Shown: positions 17,541 through 27,482, counted from the stretch's first letter. The stretch: 64,000 nt of DNA from Arminella tubonensis (GCF_003240585.1 NZ_PCDP01000059.1:124001-188000); one strand, 5' to 3'. A program made the numbers and translations. The notes: generated from the sequence alone by a model not told the origin.

Positions 17541-18428
17541 TCAGAGCGCTTCCGCGCCCGAAATGATTTCAATGAGTTCCTTGGTGATCTGAGCCTGACG
17601 CTGGCGGTTATAGCTGAGCGTCAGTTTGTTGATCATTTCACCAGCGTTGCGCGTTGCGTTGTCCATCGCGCTCATCTTTGCGCCCATCTCGCCGGCGACG
17701 TTCTCAAGGAGCGCACGGAAGATCTGGACTGACATATTGCGCGGAATCAGATCGGCGAGGATCGATGCCGCATCCGGTTCATATTCATAGACGGCATTCG
17801 CATGCTCGGCGTCGACGACAGGAGCAGTCGCGGCGGGCGATGCCGGGATCAGCTGCAAGGCGGTCGGAACCTGCGAGATGACGGATTTGAATTCGGAGTA
17901 AAATAGTGTGCAGACGTCGAACTCGCCGGCCTCGAACATCTCGATCAGACGCTTGCCGATCGAGTCGGCATTCTCGAAGCCGACCCGCTTGACGTCGCGC
18001 AATTCCTTGCGCTCGACGATCAGCGATGCGAATTCGCGGCGAAGGATATCGTAGCCCTTCTTGCCGACGGTGAAGATCTTCACCGTCTTGCCCTCGGCAA
18101 GCAGCCGGCGAGCGTGATCGCGTGCAAAACGGGCAATCTGCGAGTTGAAGCCGCCGCAAAGGCCGCGCTCGGCAGAGCAGACCACCAGAAGATGGACCTT
18201 GTCCTGGCCGGTACCGGTCATCAGCAAAGGCGCGTCGTCGGAATCGCTGATGGCGTGCACGATGTTGTCAAGCACCGCGCCCATGCGCTCCGAATAAGGC
18301 CGAGCTGCCTCGGCCGCCTCCTGCGCACGCCGAAGCTTCGCCGCTGCGACCATTTTCATCGCTTTGGTGATCTTCTGCGTCGCCTTGACGGAGGCGATCC
18401 GGTTTTTCAGATCCTTAAGTGAAGGCAT
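17541..18428 (-). CDS. atpG: ATP synthase F1 gamma subunit
   Basis: A 295-residue gamma subunit, the rotor of F1. The conserved N-terminal MPSLKDLKNRIASVKATQKI and the C-terminal helix around MDNATRNAGEMI are both present, as is the CSAERGLCGGFN motif. It lies 46 bases after atpA and 23 before atpD on the same strand. Confidence 0.98.
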   Translation of the reverse strand: MPSLKDLKNRIASVKATQKITKAMKMVAAAKLRRAQEAAEAARPYSERMGAVLDNIVHAISDSDDAPLLMTGTGQDKVHLLVVCSAERGLCGGFNSQIARFARDHARRLLAEGKTVKIFTVGKKGYDILRREFASLIVERKELRDVKRVGFENADSIGKRLIEMFEAGEFDVCTLFYSEFKSVISQVPTALQLIPASPAATAPVVDAEHANAVYEYEPDAASILADLIPRNMSVQIFRALLENVAGEMGAKMSAMDNATRNAGEMINKLTLSYNRQRQAQITKELIEIISGAEAL

Positions 18429-18474
18429 CCGTTATCCGTCCTAAAAGTGAAGCCCTATCAGGCAAAAGACCCGA

Positions 18475-20004
18475 TCACGCAAAAGACTTGGCGAAGCTAT
18501 CGATGGCAGCCTGAAGCTTGCCCTTGATTTCGTCGCTGATTGCCTTTTGGTCACGGATCGCTTCGAGGATATCCTTGCCTTCCGAGCGGAGGTAGGAAAG
18601 CAGGCCCTGCTCGAACTTGCCGATCTGCGGAACTGCGACCTTGTCGAGATAGCCGTTGACGCCGGCAAAGATCACCGCAACCTGTTCTTCCGTCTTCAGC
18701 GGCGAGAACTGCGGCTGCTTCAGAAGTTCGGTCAGGCGCGCACCACGGTTCAGCAGGCGCTGCGTCGAGGCATCGAGGTCCGAACCGAACTGGGCAAACG
18801 CGGCCATCTCGCGATACTGGGCAAGTTCGCCCTTGATCGAGCCGGCAACCTGCTTCATCGCCTTGACCTGCGCTGCGGAACCAACGCGGGAAACCGATAG
18901 GCCGACGTTAACGGCCGGGCGGATACCCTGGTAGAAAAGGTCGGTTTCAAGGAAGATCTGGCCATCGGTGATCGAGATCACGTTGGTCGGAATGAACGCC
19001 GAAACGTCGTTGCCCTGTGTTTCGATAACAGGCAGAGCTGTCAGCGAACCGGCACCCTTTTCGTCGCTCATCTTTGCAGCGCGCTCGAGGAGACGCGAGT
19101 GAAGATAGAAAACGTCGCCCGGATAGGCTTCGCGGCCCGGCGGGCGGCGCAGCAGCAGGGACATCTGACGATAGGCAACGGCCTGCTTCGACAGGTCGTC
19201 ATAGCCGATCAGCGCATGCATGCTGTTGTCGCGGAAATATTCGCCCATTGCGCAGCCGGCAAACGGTGCGAGGAACTGCATCGGCGCCGGATCGGAGGCC
19301 GTTGCAGCAACAATGATCGAGTACTTGAGCGCGCCGCGTTCTTCGAGAACCTTGACGAACTGGGCGACGGTCGAACGCTTCTGGCCGATAGCGACGTAGA
19401 CGCAGTACAGCTTCTCGCTGTCCGGTCCGTTGTCGTGGATGGCCTTCTGGTTCAGGATCGTGTCGAGGATGATCGCGGTCTTGCCGGTCTGGCGGTCGCC
19501 GATGACAAGCTCGCGCTGGCCGCGGCCGACCGGGATCAGCGCATCGATGGCCTTGAGGCCGGTCGACATCGGCTCATGGACCGACTTGCGCGGGATGATG
19601 CCGGGAGCCTTGACGTCGACGCGCGAACGGCGGGTCGCGTTGATCGGGCCCTTGCCGTCGATCGGGTTGCCCAGCGCGTCGACGACGCGGCCGAGAAGCT
19701 CTGGACCAACAGGAACGTCAACGATGGCGCCGGTCCGCTTGACGGTGTCGCCTTCCTTGATGTCTCGGTCGGAGCCGAAGATGACCACGCCGACATTGTC
19801 GGATTCGAGGTTCAGCGCCATGCCGCGAATTCCGCCCGGGAATTCGACCATTTCGCCGGCCTGGACGTTGTCGAGGCCATAGACGCGGGCAATACCGTCA
19901 CCGACGGAAAGAACCTGGCCGACTTCGGAGACCTGGGCCTCCTGGCCAAAGTTTTTAATCTGGTCTTTCAGAATTGCGGAAATTTCCGCGGCGCGGATAT
20001 CCAT
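18475..20004 (-). CDS. atpA: ATP synthase F1 alpha subunit
   Basis: A 509-residue alpha subunit with the non-catalytic nucleotide site P-loop GDRQTGKT and the conserved KQAVAYRQMSLLLRRPPGRE region. The start ATG overlaps the atpH stop by one base (TGATG), showing coupled translation. The length is standard. Confidence 0.98.
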   Translation of the reverse strand: MDIRAAEISAILKDQIKNFGQEAQVSEVGQVLSVGDGIARVYGLDNVQAGEMVEFPGGIRGMALNLESDNVGVVIFGSDRDIKEGDTVKRTGAIVDVPVGPELLGRVVDALGNPIDGKGPINATRRSRVDVKAPGIIPRKSVHEPMSTGLKAIDALIPVGRGQRELVIGDRQTGKTAIILDTILNQKAIHDNGPDSEKLYCVYVAIGQKRSTVAQFVKVLEERGALKYSIIVAATASDPAPMQFLAPFAGCAMGEYFRDNSMHALIGYDDLSKQAVAYRQMSLLLRRPPGREAYPGDVFYLHSRLLERAAKMSDEKGAGSLTALPVIETQGNDVSAFIPTNVISITDGQIFLETDLFYQGIRPAVNVGLSVSRVGSAAQVKAMKQVAGSIKGELAQYREMAAFAQFGSDLDASTQRLLNRGARLTELLKQPQFSPLKTEEQVAVIFAGVNGYLDKVAVPQIGKFEQGLLSYLRSEGKDILEAIRDQKAISDEIKGKLQAAIDSFAKSFA

Positions 20005-20570
20005 CAGCCAACCTCTTTCAATGCAAGCTTAAGGGTGGAAAGTTTGGTGCGTAGCGACGTATCAATCTGTCGCGACCCCACTTTCACGATCAAACCACCA
20101 AGAATAGTCGGGTCCACCGTTACGGCGACCGTTACTTCTTTGCCAGTGACGCTCTTCAGCGCCACCTTCAATTCGTCTTCCTGCGCCTGCGTCAGCGCAT
20201 GCGCCGAGGTAACCTCGGCAGTAACTTCGCCACGCTTCTCTGCAGCGATGATCCGGAACGCCCTGATCATGCCCGGCAGGGCGAACAGGCGGCGATGCTG
20301 CGCAACGACCTTGAGGAAGTTGCCGAAGAAGCCGCTGATTCCAGCCTTGGCGGAGAGCGCGATGATCGCCTTCAACTGATCTTCCGATGAGAAGACCGGG
20401 CTTGCGATGAAGCGCCGCAGATCCTCACTGTCGTCCAGCATGGCCTGGAAGCGGTCGAGATCGACAGTCACCTTGTCGACAGCACCCTCTTCGAGGGCAA
20501 GCTCGAACAACGACGATGCGTAGCGCTCTGCAACACCTGATACCGGATGGGATGTGTCTGCCACGGGCAC
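20004..20570 (-). CDS. atpH: ATP synthase F1 delta subunit
   Basis: A delta (OSCP-like) subunit that ties F1 to the peripheral stalk. I set the start at the GTG at 20568-20570, giving M-PVADTSHPVSGVAERYA and 188 residues, because CAGGGA lies about five bases before it and rhizobial AtpH proteins begin this way. An in-frame ATG 18 bases upstream would give 194 residues. First gene of atpHAGDC. The F0 genes are not here, as expected for alphaproteobacteria, where they form a separate operon. Confidence 0.95.
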   Translation of the reverse strand: MPVADTSHPVSGVAERYASSLFELALEEGAVDKVTVDLDRFQAMLDDSEDLRRFIASPVFSSEDQLKAIIALSAKAGISGFFGNFLKVVAQHRRLFALPGMIRAFRIIAAEKRGEVTAEVTSAHALTQAQEDELKVALKSVTGKEVTVAVTVDPTILGGLIVKVGSRQIDTSLRTKLSTLKLALKEVG

Positions 20571-20830
20571 AAATTTCCCTGATTTCATCCAAGAATTCGG
20601 CTTCCGGCGAGCGGATGCCCTATATTCTTGAATTCGTTTTGATTTCCCCCAGAAAGCAGCAGGAGCTACCTCCCGCTTCTTCCGAATTTCGGGGTCCGTC
20701 TAACATAGGATGTTGAGACTCGCAACACGCGTAACCACCGAATAAGCCTTTCCCATGAATTTCTGATGGCAAAAAGGCAAAAACCCATGTCGCAAGGCAG
20801 GTCTGCTAATATGCTCCGGGCACCCGAGAT
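20571..20830. other. Intergenic region before the atp operon
   Basis: About 260 bases between the DUF4345 gene and atpH, both on the minus strand. It must hold the atp operon promoter, but I cannot place -35/-10 elements with confidence. The only clear feature is an AT-rich stretch around 20620-20650, and no convincing small gene or hairpin terminator is present. Confidence 0.5.
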
Positions 20831-21217
20831 TCAGATGAAGCCGAAAACGTAGAGAAGCGGCAACGCCGCAAGGGCTGCCTGCACAACCAGAAGCATCAGA
20901 TTGATAAGCACATTTCCCTTGTCCGACATCATCGACAGGATGCGGCCGAAGACAGCGAGCGCGAACGAGGCACCGAGTGCCAGATAGACCATCGGCTGTG
21001 CAAGCAGGATAGCCGACAGCCCCATGCCGAGATAGAAACCGCCCATCGTCGAGCGACCTTCCGCATAGGCGCCGGGACGCCCCTCCCGCGTCTGCAGGCC
21101 AAGGAGACGAAAGGTGTAACCCGGGGCAAACATCATGAAAAACCCGACAATCGCCGTGAAGACAGCAGCGCAATAAGCAAGCTGCTCACCGAGGTCTGCC
21201 GGAAAATAAAACGCCAT
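20831..21217 (-). CDS. DUF4345-type small membrane protein
   Basis: About 128 residues from the ATG at 21217 (an upstream in-frame start would add ten). Four hydrophobic segments are evident, including LAYCAAVFTAIVGFFMMFAPG and LALGASFALAVFGRIL. The protein matches the DUF4345 family in outline, whose function is unknown. It lies between priA and the atp operon and nothing nearby suggests a role. Confidence 0.75.
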   Translation of the reverse strand: MAFYFPADLGEQLAYCAAVFTAIVGFFMMFAPGYTFRLLGLQTREGRPGAYAEGRSTMGGFYLGMGLSAILLAQPMVYLALGASFALAVFGRILSMMSDKGNVLINLMLLVVQAALAALPLLYVFGFI

Positions 21218-21325
21218 AGATCGTCCCCAAATCAACCTTGTATTCAAATCGACTTATGGCATGAAGCCCGAATAGAGGAAACGTCGAAACCGGCGATGAA
21301 TGCCATAAAGGGCGGGGATAAGCCT

Positions 21326-23548
21326 CTACAGGAAGCTCTGCGGATCGATATCGAGTTGGACATGGATAGAGCCGCGTTCCTTGGGTCCCTGCGCCAGCAT
21401 CGCCCTCAGAAAACCCTGCATATCCGAGTTTCGGCGGCCGTGAACGAGCAGGCGGAAGCGATGCCTGCCGCGCACCAGCGCCAGCGGCGCCTCAGCCGGA
21501 CCGAGAACCGCGATGCCCTGCACCTGGGGCGCCGCATTGCGGATACCACGCGCATGGGTCTCGGCATCGCCGCGCGTCTCCGCCGAGACGATGATCGAGG
21601 CCAGTCGGCCGAACGGCGGCAGGATCGCCCGCTCCCGCTCGGTGATTTCCCGGTCATAGAACGCGGCCGCATCGCCCGAGACGATCGCCTGCATGACGGG
21701 ATGCTGCGGCTGGTAGGTCTGCAGTAGCCCGTGGCTCTTCAATCCGGTACGCCCGGCGCGACCGGTCACCTGCGATAGCAGCTGGAATGTTCGCTCTGCC
21801 GCCCGCGGATCGCCGTTGGCAAGACCGATGTCCGCGTCGACGATCCCGACCAATGTCATTAGCGGAAAATTATGTCCCTTCGCCACGAGCTGCGTGCCGA
21901 TGACAATATCGGCCTCGCCCTTGGCAATTGCGTCGAGCTCCAGTCGAAGACGTTTCACGCCGCCTGTTATATCCGAGGAGAGCACGATCGTTCGAGCCTC
22001 CGGAAAATGGCGCTCCACCTCTTCGGCAATGCGCTCGACGCCCGGTCCGCAGGCAACAAGATGATCCAGCGTCCCGCACTCCGGGCAGGCCTCGGGGGTG
22101 CGTTCTGCATGTCCGCACTGGTGGCATTGCAGCTGCCCGCGAAACCGATGCTCGACGAGCCAGCTCGAACATTGCGGGCACTGGAAGCGATGGCCGCAGA
22201 CACGGCACAACGTCAGCGGCGCATACCCTCGGCGATTGAGGAACAGCAGCGCCTGCTGGCCGCGCTCGACGGTCTTGCCGACGGCGCGAAGCAACACCGG
22301 CGACAGGAAGCCGCCACGTTCCGGCGCATGCCTGCGCATATCGACCAGATGCAGATCAGGCATCGCCGCGTCGCCGAAGCGCGTCGGCAGGTGGATGGTG
22401 CTGTAGCGACCGCTCTGGCCGTTGACCTGGCTTTCGACTGATGGCGTCGCAGAAACCAGCACGACGGGAAAATCGCCGATCCTCCCGCGCACGACAGCCA
22501 TGTCGCGCGCATTGTAAAAGACGCGATCCTCTTGCTTGTAAGCCGGATCATGTTCTTCATCGACGATGATCAGGCCGAGGTCCTCGAATGGCAGAAACAA
22601 GGCCGAGCGCGCGCCGGCCACGACCCTGACGTCGCCAGTCACCGCCTGCCGCCAGACTCTTTCGCGTGTCCGCGGCGCAAGGTCGGAATGCCACTCCGCC
22701 GGCTTTGCGCCGAAGCGGTCCTGGAAACGCTCGAGGAAACTCGCCGTCAGCGCGATTTCGGGCAGCAGGATCAGCACCTGCCTGCCCTGCTTCAGTGTCT
22801 CGGCGATCGCTTCAAAGTAAACTTCGGTCTTGCCGGAGCCGGTAACGCCGTCGATGAGCGAAACGGAGAATTCCGCCTTCCTGATTTCGGCCACGAGGTC
22901 TTCCGCTGCCTGCCTCTGCGGACCCTCCAGCCGGGCCGCGGCGAAACCCGGATCGGGCTTGGCAACGATGGGCGGCGGAGCGAGGAAGATCGTCTCGAAA
23001 ATCCCCTGGCCGATGAGCCCGTCGACGACGCTGGTCGAGACGCCGGCCGCATGGGCAAGCCCATTGCGGGTCCAGGATATCCCGTCCGAGGCAATTTCCA
23101 GCACTTTCGCGCGTGCTGGCGTCAGCCTTTCCGGCGAGCCACCGATAAACCGCAGGCCCTCGACCATCGGTTCCGGATCGAACGCCGCCGGCGCCCTCAG
23201 CGCCATCCGCGCCACATGCCCCGGCGGCGACAATGTGTAGGTCGAGACCCAGTCGATGAAATTGCGCATCTCTTTTGCAAGAGGCGGGCAATCGAAGACA
23301 CGCGTTATCGGCCGCAGCTTTTTCGGATCGACCCCACCGTCTTCGTCGCCACCGTCCCAGACGACGCCGATGACCTGGCGTGGACCAAGCGGCACCTGGA
23401 CCACCGAACCCGGCTCGACGGCCATTCCCTCCGGCACAGCATAGGAATAGGGCCGCGGCGCCGGCATCGGCACCAGAACCGGAACCGTGCGCGCCACCGC
23501 AGGCGCCGCAAAAAGCGCGCCAAACAGATCGGAAGAATCGTTGCTCAT
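21326..23548 (-). CDS. priA: Primosomal protein N' (replication restart helicase)
   Basis: A protein of about 740 residues that reloads the replicative helicase at stalled forks. It has the N-terminal DNA-binding part (PVLVPMPAPRPYSYAVPEG), a Walker A in GVTGSGKTEVY, Walker B/DEAH as IIVDEEHD, and the zinc-binding insertion with paired cysteines (CRVCGHRFQCPQC, CHQCGH, CPECG). The start is taken at MSNDSSDLFG (23548); an in-frame start 48 bases upstream exists. XerC lies one gene away. Confidence 0.96.
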   Translation of the reverse strand: MSNDSSDLFGALFAAPAVARTVPVLVPMPAPRPYSYAVPEGMAVEPGSVVQVPLGPRQVIGVVWDGGDEDGGVDPKKLRPITRVFDCPPLAKEMRNFIDWVSTYTLSPPGHVARMALRAPAAFDPEPMVEGLRFIGGSPERLTPARAKVLEIASDGISWTRNGLAHAAGVSTSVVDGLIGQGIFETIFLAPPPIVAKPDPGFAAARLEGPQRQAAEDLVAEIRKAEFSVSLIDGVTGSGKTEVYFEAIAETLKQGRQVLILLPEIALTASFLERFQDRFGAKPAEWHSDLAPRTRERVWRQAVTGDVRVVAGARSALFLPFEDLGLIIVDEEHDPAYKQEDRVFYNARDMAVVRGRIGDFPVVLVSATPSVESQVNGQSGRYSTIHLPTRFGDAAMPDLHLVDMRRHAPERGGFLSPVLLRAVGKTVERGQQALLFLNRRGYAPLTLCRVCGHRFQCPQCSSWLVEHRFRGQLQCHQCGHAERTPEACPECGTLDHLVACGPGVERIAEEVERHFPEARTIVLSSDITGGVKRLRLELDAIAKGEADIVIGTQLVAKGHNFPLMTLVGIVDADIGLANGDPRAAERTFQLLSQVTGRAGRTGLKSHGLLQTYQPQHPVMQAIVSGDAAAFYDREITERERAILPPFGRLASIIVSAETRGDAETHARGIRNAAPQVQGIAVLGPAEAPLALVRGRHRFRLLVHGRRNSDMQGFLRAMLAQGPKERGSIHVQLDIDPQSFL

Positions 23549-23657
23549 CGCGGCAGACCATGCCCGCAAAGCGGCAAGAATGAAACCGCAAAGCAAGCTC
23601 CGGAAATAGCGCTGTGGACGACCGTAAGCCGGCGATCGGAAGATTGACGCAATTCAC

Positions 23658-24611
23658 CTAGCCCGATTGCGCAACGAGACTGCGTGTTTCGGTATCGGTG
23701 CCTGGCTGCTGGAGCGAAACGAACCGGGCGTCGGGATCCGACGCCATGTCATGTACGGTGAGCTTCTCCAGCACCTTGGTCACGTCGCTGAGGTCGCCAT
23801 CCAGCTCTTCCGGCTGGATCATGTGGCCGATCTGGAACTCGAAACGATCGCCGCGCTTGTTCAAGAGCTCGTGGAAGATCGTCATGTCACGCAGTTCGGT
23901 CGACCACTTGGCAAGCCAATAGAACAGCCCCGAATTGCGCGCCGACATATGCACCGGCAGGATCGGCAGATTGTATTTGCGTGCAAGGCCGACGGCCGAG
24001 GTTTTCCAGGGACGCTCGTTGAGCTGGCCGTTTGCCCAATAGGCAATGCGGCCTGACGGAAAGAGCACTGTCGCCTTCCCGTCCTTGATCGCGCGGTTCG
24101 TCAGCTGGAGCGTCTCGCGGGTTTTCAGTTTGCTCTTGTGTTCCTCGCGCCACTCGACCGGGATGATCATCTCGGCAAAACGCGGGTTCACACGGATGGC
24201 GTCGCGATTGGCGAAGAACATCATGTCGGGACGACGCGACTTGAGGAGGTCGAAGACTGCGACGCCGTCTGCAATTCCGGTCGGATGATTGCTGACGAGG
24301 ATAAAGCCACCGGATGCCGGGATGCGCTCCTCATTGGCAATCCGGATGTCGAGCTGCAGAACATTGCTGAGATATTCGAACGACTGGAAGCCAGGCATGC
24401 TGGCGACGTCGTCGGCAAATTCGATCGCCTTGTGATAACGCAGCACGATATGAAGGAACGGCCGCATCAGCGGCCAAAGCGGGTTCTTGACGATCTTCTG
24501 TCCGCGTTCGGCAATCAGCGTGTCCACTATATGGCCGGGTTGCCCCTGCGAAACTAGCGCAATGGCTCCTGCAAGCTGTCCGAGAGCTGTCGTGGGTTCG
24601 CGGCGCGCCAT
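23658..24611 (-). CDS. Lysophospholipid acyltransferase-like (PlsC-domain) protein
   Basis: About 317 residues from the ATG at 24611, which has AGGA five bases upstream. The central domain is PlsC-like with NHPTGIADG and LFPSGRIAYW. The histidine and aspartate are separated by five residues (HX5D) rather than the usual HX4D, a spacing I recall from hemolysin-type acyltransferases linked to ornithine-lipid or phospholipid acylation. The acyl acceptor is unknown. It is transcribed away from xerC. Confidence 0.75.
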   Translation of the reverse strand: MARREPTTALGQLAGAIALVSQGQPGHIVDTLIAERGQKIVKNPLWPLMRPFLHIVLRYHKAIEFADDVASMPGFQSFEYLSNVLQLDIRIANEERIPASGGFILVSNHPTGIADGVAVFDLLKSRRPDMMFFANRDAIRVNPRFAEMIIPVEWREEHKSKLKTRETLQLTNRAIKDGKATVLFPSGRIAYWANGQLNERPWKTSAVGLARKYNLPILPVHMSARNSGLFYWLAKWSTELRDMTIFHELLNKRGDRFEFQIGHMIQPEELDGDLSDVTKVLEKLTVHDMASDPDARFVSLQQPGTDTETRSLVAQSG

Positions 24612-24723
24612 CAAAATCCTGCTTGGTTGGCTATATTCTATCGCAACGGAATATGATCGAAGCATGACACCGCTTCCGAAACGTTAGCGATTCCATAACC
24701 CTCCTTCCCCCAAAGTGGCAGAC

Positions 24724-24738
24724 TGAATTTCAAATTCA
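24724..24738. repeat. AT-rich palindrome before xerC
   Basis: TGAATTT-C-AAATTCA is a perfect 7-1-7 dyad 12 to 26 bases before the xerC start. It could overlap the leader or a regulator site; no regulator is suggested by context. Confidence 0.35.
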
Positions 24739-24749
24739 AGGGGTTTGCA

Positions 24750-25685
24750 ATGAACCAGCTTTTGATCATTGCCGATCCGGCCCTGATGGCGGAACGGCAG
24801 AGCTGGCTCGACGGTTTGGCCGAAGAACGGCGGTTGTCCAGACACACTCTCGACGCCTACGAACGCGATACGCGGCAGTTTTTTGCCTTTCTTACAGGCC
24901 ATCTGGCCGGCCCGACAACGCTGAAGGACATCCAGGCATTGCGCCCTGCCGACTTCCGCGCCTTTCTCTCCGCCAGGCGCAGGGATGGCGCCGGCGCGCG
25001 TTCGCTCGGCCGTAATCTTGCCGGCCTTCGTTCACTTCTTCGCTACCTGGAAAAGAAAGGCCTGGTCAACGCCGCAGGCGCCTCAGCCGTGCGCTCCCCC
25101 AAACAGCCGAAATCCCTGCCGAAGCCTCTCTCCGACAGCCAGGCCATCAACGTCGTCAGCAATGAAGCCCAGCTTCACGACGAGCCCTGGATCGCCGCAC
25201 GGGATGCTGCGGTACTGACCCTGCTCTACGGCTGCGGTCTGCGAATTTCCGAGGCGCTCGACCTCCTCCCCACCGACCTCAGGCCGGGAGCAACGTCCCT
25301 CCGCATCACCGGCAAAGGCGAGAAGACCCGCATCGTGCCCCTGCTCCCCATCGTCGTGGAGGCGATCGAGACCTATCGCAAACTCTGCCCTTATCACCTC
25401 GATCCGATCAGCCCGCTCTTTCGTGGCGCCCGCGGCGGCAAGCTGCAGGCCGGCATTATCCAGCGTGGAATGCAGAAGTTGCGCAGCGCCTTCAACCTGC
25501 CCGACACGGCCACACCGCACGCCCTGCGCCATTCCTTTGCGACGCATCTGCTGGCAGGCGGCGGCGACCTCAGGACGATCCAGGAACTGCTCGGCCACGC
25601 CAGCCTGTCGACAACCCAGGTCTATACCGGCGTCGATGCATCCCGGCTGCTAGAGGTATATGATCGGGCGCATCCCCGCGCGTAA
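24750..25685 (+). CDS. xerC: Tyrosine recombinase XerC
   Basis: A 311-residue tyrosine recombinase. The catalytic set is complete: R165 (LRISEAL), K189 (GKGEK), H257 and R260 (HALRHSFATH), H283 (LLGHASL) and the nucleophile Y292. The C-terminal RAHPRA and the SLGRNLAGLRSLLRYL stretch favour XerC over XerD. With XerD it resolves chromosome dimers at dif before division. No integron or mobile element context is present, so a housekeeping role is likely. Confidence 0.93.
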   Translation: MNQLLIIADPALMAERQSWLDGLAEERRLSRHTLDAYERDTRQFFAFLTGHLAGPTTLKDIQALRPADFRAFLSARRRDGAGARSLGRNLAGLRSLLRYLEKKGLVNAAGASAVRSPKQPKSLPKPLSDSQAINVVSNEAQLHDEPWIAARDAAVLTLLYGCGLRISEALDLLPTDLRPGATSLRITGKGEKTRIVPLLPIVVEAIETYRKLCPYHLDPISPLFRGARGGKLQAGIIQRGMQKLRSAFNLPDTATPHALRHSFATHLLAGGGDLRTIQELLGHASLSTTQVYTGVDASRLLEVYDRAHPRA

Positions 25686-25766
25686 GCTTCCGTTAACCCC
25701 GTGCGTTAAGGGAATATCCGCAACAGGCGCGTAGAGCATGGGCACTCCTGGCTTTGGAACCTCCAC

Positions 25767-26852
25767 ATGATGTCTGCTTTCAGCGAAAGAACTCCGCGCC
25801 CGACAATGCCGAAGGCAGGCAATATCCTGCTGTGGCTGGCCGCATCTCTTCCGTTGGCACTTTCCGCAGCTCTCATCGTTACCATCGCGTCGCTGACGCA
25901 AGCCCGTGCAGACGACGTAGCGAGTTGCACCGGCAAGAACTTGCTGACCGAGCTACAGCGGAGCGACCCGACCAAATACGCTGCGGTCGCGGCCGAGAGC
26001 GACAAGGTCGCGAACGGCAAGAGCATCTTCTGGAAGCTGGAAAAGCCTGGCGTCAAGACTTCCTGGCTGCTCGGCACAATGCACGTCACCGATCCCCGCG
26101 TCCTCACCATGCCGAAGGGCGCCCCGGAAGCCGATAAAGCCGCCGATACGATCATCGTCGAATCCGACGAGATTCTCGACGAGAAGAAGGCGGCGACGGC
26201 GTTGCTCGCAAAGCCGGAATTGATGATGTTCACCGACGGCTCGACGATCAGCAAATACCTGTCGCCGGAGAACAACGCCAAGCTCGAGGCAGGCCTGAAG
26301 GAGCGCGGCATTCCGCTTGCCGCCGTCTCGCGCATGCGCCCCTGGATGATCTCCAGCGTCGTTGCCTTGCCACCCTGCGAGATCGCCCGCAAGGCCAAGG
26401 GTGCCCAGTTTCTCGACCAGAGGATCGCCGTCGAGGCCGCAGCAGCAGGGAAGCAGGTGAAGGGTCTCGAAACCCTTGCCGATCAGCTGCAGGCGATGGC
26501 CGACCTGCCTGTCGAATTCCATCTGAAGTCATTGATCGAAACGTTGCAGCTCGGCGACAAGATGAGCGACGTCGTCGAGACCATGACCGATCTCTATCTC
26601 GCCGGCGATATCGGCGCCACGATGCCGATGCTGAAGATCGTCGCGCCTGATGGCGATGACGCCAACGGCGACTATGCTGCCTTCGAACAGCGCATCATTC
26701 TCGACCGCAACAAGGTGATGGCCGAGCATGCAGCCCCGATCCTTGCAAATGGCAACGTCTTCATGGCCGTCGGCGCATTGCACCTGACTGGTGATCAAGG
26801 GCTTGTCGAACTGTTCCGCAAGCAGGGCTTCACCGTAACGGCGGTCGACTGA
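25767..26852 (+). CDS. TraB/GumN family protein, exported
   Basis: A 361-residue TraB/GumN (Tiki-like) protein. The N-terminus has a hydrophobic export segment (about residues 20-47), then the family motifs: GTMH at 103-106, an ESDE stretch, and GALHLTGDQGL near the C-terminus, which together make the putative metal site. Relatives are membrane-linked or periplasmic metalloproteases, though bacterial functions are poorly defined. Its 3' end overlaps the convergent DUF2867 gene by 23 bases. Confidence 0.85.
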   Translation: MMSAFSERTPRPTMPKAGNILLWLAASLPLALSAALIVTIASLTQARADDVASCTGKNLLTELQRSDPTKYAAVAAESDKVANGKSIFWKLEKPGVKTSWLLGTMHVTDPRVLTMPKGAPEADKAADTIIVESDEILDEKKAATALLAKPELMMFTDGSTISKYLSPENNAKLEAGLKERGIPLAAVSRMRPWMISSVVALPPCEIARKAKGAQFLDQRIAVEAAAAGKQVKGLETLADQLQAMADLPVEFHLKSLIETLQLGDKMSDVVETMTDLYLAGDIGATMPMLKIVAPDGDDANGDYAAFEQRIILDRNKVMAEHAAPILANGNVFMAVGALHLTGDQGLVELFRKQGFTVTAVD

Positions 26853-27333
26853 CGGCGGCCGAAGGCCGGTTTACGTTCGCGAGCAGGGTCGAGACGATCA
26901 GATTGTGAAACGGCGTGATCGCCGCCAGATAGAGCTTGCCGAACAGGATGTTGCGCTTCACGAGCGTCATCGCGCTGACAAGCCTTTGCCCACTATCATC
27001 GTGAATATCGATTACGGCCCGGAAATCGAGATGCCGATCGTCAAAGCCAAGCACCACCTGATGTGCGGACTGGCTGACAATGGGAAAAACACCGATCATT
27101 TCCATGTCGTCAGGGGAGTGGGAGGCTGAAGACTTGATGCCGAAAGGTGCAACGACCTTATTGCGGATCGTCATCGGCACCCGCACCCGCGGCGGAAAAT
27201 GCCCAAGCATCAATCGAGCGGCATCTATTGCGGTCAGATCCGGGTCGTTGACGCGTAACTGATAGCAATCCGCCCAATCGGCCTCCGGCAGCGCCGGATG
27301 CGGCAAAATTGGGTGAACTTTAATCGGCTTCAT
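26830..27333 (-). CDS. DUF2867 family protein
   Basis: About 167 residues from the ATG at 27333 (an ATG 15 bases upstream is an alternative; neither has a good ribosome site). The sequence, with PMTIRNKVVAPFGIK and a C-terminal TPFHNLIVSTLLANV, fits the DUF2867 family, whose members are often seen as C-terminal domains of SDR-type proteins; the function is unknown. It follows the lpdA terminator on the same strand and so is probably transcribed separately. Confidence 0.75.
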   Translation of the reverse strand: MKPIKVHPILPHPALPEADWADCYQLRVNDPDLTAIDAARLMLGHFPPRVRVPMTIRNKVVAPFGIKSSASHSPDDMEMIGVFPIVSQSAHQVVLGFDDRHLDFRAVIDIHDDSGQRLVSAMTLVKRNILFGKLYLAAITPFHNLIVSTLLANVNRPSAAVSRPPLR

Positions 27334-27454
27334 AGAATGACGCTGCATGGCAGGACCGTTTCGCTGACTTCTCTGGCACACCCTATCACAAACGTCGGCC
27401 GCCCATTTCCGATATCGATGGCTGCGGCGATGTGCATCGGCCGCCGAAAAGCAA

Positions 27455-27482
27455 GAAGGCCGCACCTTACGGCACGGCCTTC
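27455..27482 (-). terminator. Rho-independent terminator after lpdA
   Basis: On the minus strand GAAGGCCG and CGGCCTTC pair around a short TGCC/GGTG extension and a GTAA loop, followed by TTGCTTTT. It lies about 26 bases after the lpdA stop and should end the long TCA-cycle transcript. Confidence 0.75.

Noticed and set aside
24750..25685. Mobile-element integrase
   Set aside because: The sequence has XerC-specific features and a housekeeping neighbourhood; there are no attachment repeats or cargo genes.
25690..25712. Two TTAA words before the TraB/GumN gene as a CtrA site
   Set aside because: The spacer is nine bases, not seven.
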